Positions 21,801-28,256 of a stretch of DNA of 30,637 nucleotides are shown one piece after another; position 1 is the first letter of the stretch, and each line of letters starts with the position of its first letter. The translations under genes were made by a program, and so were the position numbers. Source of the stretch: JBBKWJ01 sp037968895 (GTDB lineage Bacteria; Actinomycetota; Acidimicrobiia; Acidimicrobiales; SZUA-35); contig JBBKWJ010000132.1 in NCBI GenBank assembly GCA_037968895.1, positions 1-30,637 on the forward strand, read 5' to 3'. The notes beneath the pieces were generated by a model. That model saw only the letters and a program-made list of their open reading frames with translations. It searched no databases and was not told the origin of the DNA.

Positions 21801-23452
21801 CAGGCGTCCTCTCCCTCAGCGTCGTCGGCCAATGGAGTTGCCGAGGTGACTATTGGTGCCGTTTCGAAATTTCCGCGTGCGGGCGGTGAGCTGGTCGCCC
21901 ATTCAAGCGTGACGCCACGCCAGGGTTCGGTCGCCGACCCCTTCTGCGCAATGAGACTCATCAATAGGTCGAGCACGAAGATTGCGACGCCGGCGGCGAT
22001 AAGCCCTACGCCGATCACGCTGATCACATTGAAGAGTTCGACTGTGCTGCCTGCTTCGAGATCAACGATTGGCAATGTTGGTTGGCCAGCGAAACCGGCG
22101 CCAACTCCGCCAAGGCCCCACACTGCGGTGCCGACGGCGATGGCGGCAACAGAAAGCAGACCGAGAGCCGCATTAAGAGAACGTCCCCAGACCTTGTGGG
22201 CGAAGTGATGCACACCGCCAACAGCTCCGAGTACTGCCGCTCCGAGGATCAAACCGCGAACACCCTCATGGAAGCTGGTGCCGTTGAGGCTCCACCAGTC
22301 GGCAAGATTGATTGATGCATCAAAGTTGGTGTTAATGAAGTTAACGATTGGCTCGACCTGAGCAATCTCTGAAACAGCGGCGCCGAGAAGAAGAAGGAGC
22401 CCAGAACCAAGGCCTGCGGCCAACGGAGTCGTGAGTTTGGGTTTGCCGCCCTTCATGCTGTCGCCAGCGGCGCCAAGGACAGCCAAGATCAGAACCGCTA
22501 CCGCAAGAATCGCAACAACCATCAAACCGTTATCGAGCGAGAGTGCTCGGCCCCGGCTGCTAAAGCTAAAGACATCGGCGCCGTACGAGCAGAATGCGAT
22601 CACACCGAGGAGGGCGAGCACAGTCTTGTGGAACTTGATCGATCGCCCGGTGTGGACCGCAATTGATTGGACCGCTAGTCCGAGCGTCGGCACGACAACC
22701 CAATAAAGGGCGGGAGCAATCGAGATGGTGTCCATGACACCAACGAGACCGGATCGTGATGTTGCCGTGGGGAGATATCCGTATTTGGTATCGAGGTAGG
22801 CCATCAGCAACTCGGCGAGCATGACGGGCAGGGCGAGCAGTCCACTAATTGAGAAGACGAAGAAGCCCCACGTGGCTACCGGTACTCGCTCGAGTGTCAT
22901 GCCCTGCGCCCGTGCTCCGAGCACGGTGGTCGCGATACAGACAAGGGCCCAGATAATCGCCGCCGCTGCGGCCATCATGGCGAGCGCCCAAAGAACGACG
23001 AAATCCGTGTCGTTACCACCAGGGCCGCCGTCGAAAGCGTAGGCGAGGATTACAACACCGACCGAAAGTAACCAGGTCCAGAAGGATGCAGCGGCGCCAC
23101 GGGCGAAAGCCAAGCCAGACGAACCCACCTGGAGCGGAACAATCGATATGGCGAGACCGATAAGAATCGGCACGATGCCACCGAGAAGCAACAGCACTCG
23201 GCTCGCTGACCACAGTTGGGTGAACGTGTTTGAGTTGTTGACGATGGCAAAGCCACCGACATCTGCATGCTCGATTGCCGCAAGCAGACCAGCAACTAGG
23301 CCGCCGAGCAGGAAGACCGAGCCGGCAGCGACCCAAGCGCGACCGACCACAACGTGGTCTCCAGTGCCAAGCAGTCCTGCGACTGGGGCAACGGGTTGAG
23401 ACTCCGCATCGGTCGATACGGCGTCATCTGGGCGAGTTTCAGTCAATGTCAT
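21800..23452 (-). CDS. Subunit I-like heme-copper oxidase paralogue lacking metal ligands
   Basis: The 550 residues keep the subunit I scaffold: ISIVPLQVGSSGLAFARGAA (about 102-121; true subunit I has LLPLQIGARDVAFPR), ARAQGMTLERVPVATWGFFV (about 180-199), and a C-terminal EPWRGVTLEWATSSPPARGN (509-528). Every ligand I can align is gone. The MHGT heme a His becomes ASRV (about 83-86). The GHPEVY CuB site becomes IAPALY (about 245-250). The HH pair falls in SYGADVFS (289-296). The HFH heme pair has no His at the matching spots near 396-398. It should bind neither heme nor CuB and cannot be an oxidase or NO reductase. GAGGT lies 10 nt before the ATG. It is the first gene of the oxidase operon. 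Confidence 0.85.
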   Translation of the reverse strand: MTLTETRPDDAVSTDAESQPVAPVAGLLGTGDHVVVGRAWVAAGSVFLLGGLVAGLLAAIEHADVGGFAIVNNSNTFTQLWSASRVLLLLGGIVPILIGLAISIVPLQVGSSGLAFARGAAASFWTWLLSVGVVILAYAFDGGPGGNDTDFVVLWALAMMAAAAAIIWALVCIATTVLGARAQGMTLERVPVATWGFFVFSISGLLALPVMLAELLMAYLDTKYGYLPTATSRSGLVGVMDTISIAPALYWVVVPTLGLAVQSIAVHTGRSIKFHKTVLALLGVIAFCSYGADVFSFSSRGRALSLDNGLMVVAILAVAVLILAVLGAAGDSMKGGKPKLTTPLAAGLGSGLLLLLGAAVSEIAQVEPIVNFINTNFDASINLADWWSLNGTSFHEGVRGLILGAAVLGAVGGVHHFAHKVWGRSLNAALGLLSVAAIAVGTAVWGLGGVGAGFAGQPTLPIVDLEAGSTVELFNVISVIGVGLIAAGVAIFVLDLLMSLIAQKGSATEPWRGVTLEWATSSPPARGNFETAPIVTSATPLADDAEGEDA

Positions 23453-23544
23453 GAATTCTTAGACCTCGCAGCGGGACAGGAGCAGCGGTGAATGGTCACT
23501 GGACGCGAACGGCGCCCGCGACGGACCATGTCGCGCGGCAAGGT

Positions 23545-23550
23545 ACTGTA
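23545..23550 (-). promoter_or_regulatory. Possible -10 box of the oxidase operon
   Basis: TACAGT on the minus strand fits TANNNT and lies about 92 nt before the first operon ATG. No clear -35 is seen. The 163-nt gap (23453-23615) after ctaB shows nothing else that I can support. Confidence 0.25.
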
Positions 23551-23615
23551 ACCCGACCAGGGCGCGTAATCGAAATGATCGGCGCGACATCCTTGGTTAT
23601 TTTTCGAACTTTCTC

Positions 23616-24518
23616 TCATACGCCCCACCGAATTATCTGATCGAGGGCCACTGCACCGAAGATAATCGTGAGGTGCGTGATGGAAAAAGCGAAGTATTTA
23701 ATCGCCAATTTTTCTTGCACGATCGGGTCGTTTTCCCTGACCAGGCCCACACCGCCGAGAACAAATAGCACCGAGACGACGCTGGCGGCTCCAAGGTAGA
23801 TCCAGCCCATCTCGCCGACCCAATAAAGGGAAACGGCAAAGATCCCGACGATCACCGAATAGATAAGGATTTGTCGTGCCGTCTTCTTCCGACCGGCAAC
23901 GACCGGCATCATCGGAACCGAAGCGTTGGCGTAGTCGAGCTCGTAACGGATGGCCAGAGCCCACGTGTGGGGCGGAGTCCAGAAGAAAACCACGAGAAAA
24001 AGGATGACCGCGGGCCAACCGACAGTGCCGGTTACCGCCGACCAGCCAATGAGCACCGGCGCGGCACCGGCCGCGCCGCCGATCACAATGTTCTGCTTCG
24101 AAGTTCGCTTTAGCCACATGCTGTAGACGAAGACGTAGAACAGGCAGGCGGCTACGGCAAGGAGGCCGGAGAGAAGGTTGACGAAGAACCAAAGCCAGAA
24201 GAACGACGCGATTTCGAGCGCCACCGCAAAGACAAGGCCCTCAGTAGGTTTGATCTCACCAGTAACGAGTGGGCGGTTCTTGGTTCGCTCCATCTCGGCA
24301 TCGATGTCACGATCGATGTACATATTGATGGCGTTTGCGCCGCCAGCAGAGAGTGTGCCGCCGATGACGGTGGCCACCATGAGCCAGATTGAAGGCAGGC
24401 CGCGATTGGCCAGCACCATCGTCGGAACAGTGCTCACGAGGAGCAGTTCGATGATGCGAGGTTTTGTGAGCGCAACAAACGCCATTACCCGGGAGCGGGA
24501 ATTCACAGTGGCCAACAC
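23616..24518 (-). CDS. ctaB: Heme O synthase (protoheme IX farnesyltransferase)
   Basis: It transfers a farnesyl group to heme b to give heme O, the precursor of heme A in the oxidase. From the GTG at 24518 it has 300 residues, normal for CtaB, with about nine hydrophobic helices. The UbiA-family motifs are clear: NAINMYIDRDIDAEMERTKN (first Asp-rich site) and, further on, WTPPHTWALAIRYELDYANA (second site, with the His and the YELDY). An upstream in-frame TTG at 24593 would add 25 residues without family similarity; TAGCAT, 8 nt before the GTG, favours the shorter form. It is divergent from ctaA and upstream of the oxidase operon on the same strand. Confidence 0.93.
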   Translation of the reverse strand: MLATVNSRSRVMAFVALTKPRIIELLLVSTVPTMVLANRGLPSIWLMVATVIGGTLSAGGANAINMYIDRDIDAEMERTKNRPLVTGEIKPTEGLVFAVALEIASFFWLWFFVNLLSGLLAVAACLFYVFVYSMWLKRTSKQNIVIGGAAGAAPVLIGWSAVTGTVGWPAVILFLVVFFWTPPHTWALAIRYELDYANASVPMMPVVAGRKKTARQILIYSVIVGIFAVSLYWVGEMGWIYLGAASVVSVLFVLGGVGLVRENDPIVQEKLAIKYFAFSITHLTIIFGAVALDQIIRWGV

Positions 24519-24526
24519 GAGAGACG

Positions 24527-24532
24527 ATGCTA
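24527..24532 (-). promoter_or_regulatory. -10 box of ctaB
   Basis: TAGCAT on the minus strand lies 8 nt before the GTG start at 24518, consistent with leaderless transcription of the shorter ctaB form. Confidence 0.35.
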
Positions 24533-24623
24533 CCGAGCGAAGCGGCCTGTCAGCCAGGGCAGGGGCAATCGCATCCTTGATCCTCCGACGCAAGCGAGCT
24601 GTTGGGACCGCTCAGAGAGCGCG

Positions 24624-24629
24624 TAACGT
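24624..24629 (+). promoter_or_regulatory. -10 box of ctaA (leaderless)
   Basis: TAACGT lies exactly 6 nt before the GTG start at 24636. No Shine-Dalgarno is present. Confidence 0.5.
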
Positions 24630-24635
24630 ACAGAG

Positions 24636-25517
24636 GTGCGTTCAATTGAACCAGCCCGTTATCACCGCAATCTCCAAATTGCCGCCTTCCTACTGGTGGC
24701 AATCGTGTTTACCGGGGCAGCAGTTCGTCTGACCGGCTCTGGGCTCGGGTGCGACGATTGGCCAGTGTGCGCTCAGGGCGAGGTTGTGCCCGAATTCACC
24801 TACCACGCCTCAATTGAGTACGGGAACCGCCTATTCAGCGGTTTCGTCTCGCTCGGAATCGCGTTTGCTGTGCTCGGCGCCTACCAGCGACGCCCTCGTC
24901 GAAATGATCTCGTCCTGCTCGCGTGGGGTTTAGTCGGTGGAGTCATATTCCAGATCGTGTGGGGAAAGTACGTCGTCACGAGCGACCTTCACCCCTTCTT
25001 CGTGGCCGTACATTTCTTAGTCAGCATGATCATGCTCTGGAACGTTGGCGTGCTGCTCGTCCGATCTCGATCCGGAGCTGGCGCTGCCCAGCCGCGCATC
25101 CCTCAGGTTCTGTGGCACTGGCGAGGCATTGCCACTCTCGGTGCAGCCGTCATCGTGACCGGCACGTTCGTCACCGGTGCCGGGCCACACAGCGGCGACA
25201 CCGGTGTTGAGCGAATCGACGCTCCGCTTCAGACAATCGCCCGGGTCCACAGCCTCGTGGTGTGGGCGTTTCTCGCCGCCCTCGTTGCCATGGCCTGGCG
25301 ATTGTCTCGGATTCCAGCGAGTGCAGAAATGCAGCGCACCCTCTACCCCCTGCTCGGCGTCGCCATCCTCCAAGGAGCAATCGGCTACACCCAATACTTC
25401 ACGGGTGTACCCGCTCTGCTGGTCTTTCTCCATATCGTTGGCGCTACAGCCTTGTGGTGTGTTCTCGTGTGGACCTACCTCTCTTCATTCGACCGGCCGA
25501 TTGAACCACTCCTATGA
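24636..25517 (+). CDS. ctaA: Heme A synthase
   Basis: It oxidises heme O to heme A, the last cofactor step for aa3 oxidases. The 293-residue protein has about eight helices in two pseudo-symmetric halves. The first half has RLTGSGLGCDDWPVC with the paired cysteines of the extracellular loop, then the catalytic Glu in IEYGNRLFSG and a heme His in VAVHFLVSM. The second half has RVHSLVVWAF and FLHIVGATALW, which supply the other heme histidines. It overlaps clpS by 4 nt and is divergent from ctaB. Confidence 0.95.
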   Translation: MRSIEPARYHRNLQIAAFLLVAIVFTGAAVRLTGSGLGCDDWPVCAQGEVVPEFTYHASIEYGNRLFSGFVSLGIAFAVLGAYQRRPRRNDLVLLAWGLVGGVIFQIVWGKYVVTSDLHPFFVAVHFLVSMIMLWNVGVLLVRSRSGAGAAQPRIPQVLWHWRGIATLGAAVIVTGTFVTGAGPHSGDTGVERIDAPLQTIARVHSLVVWAFLAALVAMAWRLSRIPASAEMQRTLYPLLGVAILQGAIGYTQYFTGVPALLVFLHIVGATALWCVLVWTYLSSFDRPIEPLL

Positions 25518-25837
25518 ACGCGCGCTCCTCGCTCCACATAACCGCTGGTGATCAACAGACCGACACCGTTGTTGTTGAAGACACCGACACGCTGACCGAC
25601 GAAGACCTGCCCTGGCAGGTCATTGTGTGGAACGATCCCATCAACCTGATGCCGTACGTGACATACGTTTTGCAGAAGCTCTTCGGCTACTCCACAGAGA
25701 AGGCCACCTCCCTGATGCTCGATGTCCATGAGAAGGGCCGAGCAATCGTGTCAGGAGGCACTAGGAGCGAAGCCGAACGTGACGTGCACCGCCTGCACTC
25801 TCATGGCCTTTGGGCCACAATGGAACACGAGTCCTAG
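25514..25837 (+). CDS. clpS: ClpS, ATP-dependent Clp protease adaptor
   Basis: ClpS delivers N-end-rule substrates to ClpC/ClpA-ClpP. The 107-residue protein has the expected acidic flexible N-terminus (DTVVVEDTDTLTDEDLP), then WQVIVWNDPINLMPYVTYVL, the N-degron pocket motif, and later LMLDVHEKGRAIVSGGTRSE, which contains the 'H-x-x-G' block. The size is normal. It is joined to ctaA by a 4-nt overlap and followed by a DUF2017 gene, a common actinobacterial arrangement. Confidence 0.95.
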   Translation: MNARSSLHITAGDQQTDTVVVEDTDTLTDEDLPWQVIVWNDPINLMPYVTYVLQKLFGYSTEKATSLMLDVHEKGRAIVSGGTRSEAERDVHRLHSHGLWATMEHES

Positions 25838-25854
25838 AGAGGTGTGCGAATAGC

Positions 25855-26322
25855 ATGGCGTTCAAGAGAAGCCGGTTGATCAGCCGGACCGGACCAGGGC
25901 TGTTTAAGGTCACCTTCCCGCCCCACATTCGGGCGTTTCTCGTGCAAATCGGGTCTGAACTCGACTCGGCGCTCGATGCCAACCATCCCGCGTTGACCCG
26001 CCTGTTCCCAACGGCGTACCCCGATGATGCCGAACGTGACGCTGGCTACCAAGTCTTCGCCCACGGTGCACTCATCGACCAGCGGCGAGAGGCCATCCGC
26101 CATGTCGCCGAAACGGCTGATGCCGATGAACTCACGCTCGAGACGTTGTCTCAGTGGATGCGAGTCATCAACGACACGAGGCTGGTGCTCGGCACAATTC
26201 TCGACGTCAGCGACGGTGAAGAGATGGTTGTCGACGGCGCGAACGAGGAAATCGTCGACGTGTACGAGCTCCTGGGCTACCTGCTCAGCGAAATCATTGA
26301 GGCCCTGCAAGAAGATCTCTAG
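25855..26322 (+). CDS. DUF2017 family protein
   Basis: The 155-residue soluble, mostly helical, acidic protein matches the actinobacterial DUF2017 family found beside clpS. Typical stretches are HPALTRLFPTAYPDDAERDA after the N-terminal helices, then a Trp-Met-Arg-Val-Asn-Asp-Arg-Leu block (LSQWMRVINDTRLVLGTIL), and the acidic end VYELLGYLLSEIIEALQEDL. I chose the ATG at 25855 because GAGAGGTG lies about 10 nt upstream and the residues encoded before it overlap the clpS end. Function is unknown; the clpS linkage suggests protein quality control (inference). Confidence 0.85.
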   Translation: MAFKRSRLISRTGPGLFKVTFPPHIRAFLVQIGSELDSALDANHPALTRLFPTAYPDDAERDAGYQVFAHGALIDQRREAIRHVAETADADELTLETLSQWMRVINDTRLVLGTILDVSDGEEMVVDGANEEIVDVYELLGYLLSEIIEALQEDL

Positions 26323-26482
26323 CCCAGTAGTGCTGGTTAACTGCATCGAAACGCTACATTTGTCTGCCAGTTCAACCGAGCAAGAATACTGGTTGGGAAT
26401 TCGTAGCGATCGGTGGTGATAACCCACGACCGTGTTACATTGACCCAGCCCTCAGGAGCTTCGGTTCCGCTCGGTGTCACCG

Positions 26483-26555
26483 GCCCCCATCGTTCAGCGG
26501 CCTAGGACACTGCCCTTTCACGGCAGGAACACGGGTTCGAATCCCGTTGGGGGTG
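26483..26555 (+). tRNA. tRNA-Glu (TTC)
   Basis: A complete cloverleaf: acceptor GCCCCCA / TGGGGGT with one G-U end pair, anticodon stem CTGCC/GGCAG with anticodon TTC at 26517-26519, T-arm ACGGG-TTCGAAT-CCCGT, and discriminator G at 26555. CCA is not encoded. A 7-bp hairpin (26559-26581) in the spacer to tRNA-Asp has no U-tract and may be a processing signal. Confidence 0.96.
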
Positions 26556-26584
26556 CTACAGCAGTCACAAAATCACTGCTGCGA

Positions 26585-26662
26585 GGTCCCGTGGTGCAGC
26601 TTGGAGTGCACGCCGGCCTGTCACGCCGGAGGTCGCGGGTTCAAATCCCGTCGGGACCGCCA
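26585..26662 (+). tRNA. tRNA-Asp (GTC)
   Basis: Acceptor arms GGTCCCG (26585-26591) and CGGGACC (26652-26658), anticodon stem CCGGC/GCCGG around GTC at 26620-26622, T-loop TTCAAAT, discriminator G, and an encoded CCA (26660-26662). Confidence 0.96.
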
Positions 26663-26663
26663 T

Positions 26664-26700
26664 GTTGCCCCCTTTCTTCGGAAAGGGGGCAACGTTTTCT
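26664..26700 (+). terminator. Strong intrinsic terminator after tRNA-Asp
   Basis: A perfect 13-bp stem (GTTGCCCCCTTTC, 26664-26676, with its complement at 26681-26693) closes a TTCG tetraloop and is followed by GTTTTCT. It ends the tRNA-Glu/tRNA-Asp transcript, so tRNA-Phe needs its own promoter. Confidence 0.93.
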
Positions 26701-26749
26701 TGACACGCAATAATCTGAAACAGAACACACCGCAGTCTTCAAAGTTTGT

Positions 26750-26825
26750 GGTCGGGTAGCTCAGTCGGCAGAGCGACCGCCTGAAAAGCGGTAGGTCCGG
26801 GGATCGACGCCCCGCCCGACCACCA
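26750..26825 (+). tRNA. tRNA-Phe (GAA)
   Basis: Acceptor GGTCGGG (26750-26756) and CCCGACC (26815-26821), anticodon stem ACCGC/GCGGT around GAA at 26783-26785, discriminator A, and encoded CCA (26823-26825). The T-loop reads ATCGACG instead of the usual TTCRANN, so position 54 is A. A TTGACA at 26700-26705 could be its -35, but no good -10 follows at the right distance. Confidence 0.95.
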
Positions 26826-26832
26826 TTTCAAA

Positions 26833-26870
26833 GGAACCCCGCAGCTCCGGTTGCGGGGTTCCAGCGTTTT
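26833..26870 (+). terminator. Intrinsic terminator after tRNA-Phe
   Basis: An 11-bp perfect stem, GGAACCCCGCA (26833-26843) with TGCGGGGTTCC (26852-26862), is followed by AGCGTTTTCT. It lies just beyond the encoded CCA and 17 nt from the convergent MNIO gene's stop. Confidence 0.9.
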
Positions 26871-26887
26871 CTAGGCCCAATCGAGTT

Positions 26888-28042
26888 TCAGTGAGCGGCT
26901 GGCTCCAGCGTTCCCCATGTGGCGACGAGCTCTGCGGCCACCGCAAGCAACGCTGGGTCGAGCGCTTCGACGTACCCCGAGTGGGCCTCGTCTGATTGCG
27001 CAGCCCACAACGCGGCCTTCCTTGCGTAGTCGTCAAGCCCATTGGTTTGGTCGAGCACATCAAGCAACGTCGCCTGGTATGAGGCAAGGCGCGGTGACTC
27101 GACTGGGACTGATGGCGGATGCGGCATCGGAGAAGGAAGCGGTGCTCCCTTGGCGCGATCGAACGAATGGACCAACGCCGCGATGTGCCGCACATCAGCC
27201 TGGTACTCCATTCGCGCTTCAGCACTTTCGAGCCCGCGAGGAAGCCGTTCATAAATTACCGCGGCATTAGGACAAGCGGTAAGCGCAAGTGGCAGCAGCG
27301 ATGCGACAGCCTCGGGCACCACATCGTCATGCGTGTCACGCCGGAGCTGGCGTGACGAGTTAGCCGTGTCTGACCACGAGCCGCCGCTGACGTGGATCTC
27401 GCGCACTCGATTCAGCGGGTATCGGTGAAGCTGTTCAACCGGATCGAGTAGCAGATTGGTTGCTTGGGTCCACAGGTTATGGAGGTCGAGCACCATGAAG
27501 CCGTCCGTTGGGGCCAGTAAGGCTTCGATAAGTTCCGGTTGGTCGATCCCATCACCAACAGCGAGCGAGGTGGCCAGGTTCTCAAGTCCGATTGGCATTC
27601 CTGCAGCGTGGCTCAGTCGGGCAACTCGATCTTGTCCGACTCGGATGAGATCATCGTCGACAGGACATGGCAGCGGAGCGGAGAACGAGAATCGTCCTGC
27701 TCCCATGAAACCAACATGCTCAGAGAACTGTCGATAGGGCCGGTGCGCCAACTCGCTCCTGAGATTGTAGAGCCAGGTTTGATGGCGAGGCGTGAACGTC
27801 GCGCTGAGGACCGAGAACGAAACACCATGCCCAAGCAGGGCGCCGGCCCCAGCAAAGTCGTCGAGGAGCGGGTCGAGCCAACTGGGAAGCGACTCGCGTC
27901 GCCATCCAAGATCTGGGCCCCACTCGACGACATCGACAATTCCGGATTCGAAGAGCGGAAGAGCGGCGGCGGCGAATCGATCGTCTGGCAGAACCGAAAG
28001 CCCGAACTCTCTCGGTTCAGTGCCCACTAGCCCAACCCGCAT
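26888..28042 (-). CDS. DUF692 / MNIO multinuclear iron oxidase, peptide-modifying
   Basis: The 384-residue protein has a DUF692 TIM barrel (MbnB/BufB/TglH superfamily), whose members oxidise Cys, Asp or other residues of ribosomal precursor peptides. Candidate metal ligands by eye are H72 (LLGHGVSFS), E108/H109 (FSEHVGF), E154-N155 (IGLENLA), D186 and N189 (VLDLHNLW), H217 (EIHVSGG), H238-D239 (THDD) and E265 (IYERLPRG). The usual D-x-N-N reads D-L-H-N. After the barrel, a Pro-rich linker (about 300-315) leads to an 70-residue helical C-terminal part starting RLASYQATLLDVL, which may do the job of the separate partner proteins of other MNIOs. The ATG lies 16 nt inside the end of the peptide gene, so translation is coupled. 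Confidence 0.85.
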   Translation of the reverse strand: MRVGLVGTEPREFGLSVLPDDRFAAAALPLFESGIVDVVEWGPDLGWRRESLPSWLDPLLDDFAGAGALLGHGVSFSVLSATFTPRHQTWLYNLRSELAHRPYRQFSEHVGFMGAGRFSFSAPLPCPVDDDLIRVGQDRVARLSHAAGMPIGLENLATSLAVGDGIDQPELIEALLAPTDGFMVLDLHNLWTQATNLLLDPVEQLHRYPLNRVREIHVSGGSWSDTANSSRQLRRDTHDDVVPEAVASLLPLALTACPNAAVIYERLPRGLESAEARMEYQADVRHIAALVHSFDRAKGAPLPSPMPHPPSVPVESPRLASYQATLLDVLDQTNGLDDYARKAALWAAQSDEAHSGYVEALDPALLAVAAELVATWGTLEPAAH

Positions 28043-28215
28043 CCTGGGCAGCCATCGTCGCCATCAAACCAGCTGGTGAGCTGGCCCGTGGGGCGATCAT
28101 GTCCGCCGGCACTCGCTTGGGCCGTAGCGACGACGGTTACCGCAATCGAGGCAACAGCCAAGAGAGCGAATGTACGAGGACGGAGTAGTTTGCGTGCTGT
28201 CGTTGTGTTGGTCAT
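28027..28215 (-). CDS. Small exported Cys-containing peptide, probable MNIO substrate
   Basis: A 62-residue ORF overlapping the MNIO gene by 16 nt. Residues 1-36 form a clear Sec signal: basic start (ARKLLRPR), hydrophobic FALLAVASIAVTVVA, and an Ala-x-Ala site (QASA) before Gly-Gly. The predicted mature part is only about 26 residues, acidic, and ends DGDDGCPGCGLG, with Cys56 and Cys59 as its only cysteines. I recognise no named family. Signal peptide plus a short Cys-bearing tail, directly before an MNIO gene, is the layout of bufferin-like RiPP precursors, so Cys modification and metal binding or export are plausible (inference). The RBS is weak; the purB stop lies 41 nt upstream, so read-through from purB may express it. 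Confidence 0.72.
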   Translation of the reverse strand: MTNTTTARKLLRPRTFALLAVASIAVTVVATAQASAGGHDRPTGQLTSWFDGDDGCPGCGLG

Positions 28216-28256
28216 GGCTCTCTGACGATGGCAAACCGGCTGGCGGTTCCCCAGAA

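Noticed and set aside
21800..23452. Reading the subunit I paralogue as a second working oxidase or NO reductase
   Set aside because: All heme and CuB ligand positions I can align are replaced; NO reductases keep the histidines.
23616..24593. Longer ctaB form starting at TTG 24593
   Set aside because: The extra 25 residues do not resemble CtaB proteins, and a -10-like box sits 8 nt before the GTG at 24518.
25834..26427. 197-codon reverse ORF opposite the DUF2017 gene
   Set aside because: Its sequence is the shadow of a family-recognised forward gene and shows no domain.
26559..26581. Hairpin between tRNA-Glu and tRNA-Asp as a terminator
   Set aside because: The 7-bp stem has no T-tract and the next tRNA begins 4 nt later, so it is more likely a processing spacer.
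26700..26728. TTGACA as a full promoter for tRNA-Phe
   Set aside because: The -35 is perfect, but the hexamer 17 nt later (GAACAC) is not a -10, and TAATCT is only 5 nt away. Left as a remark only.
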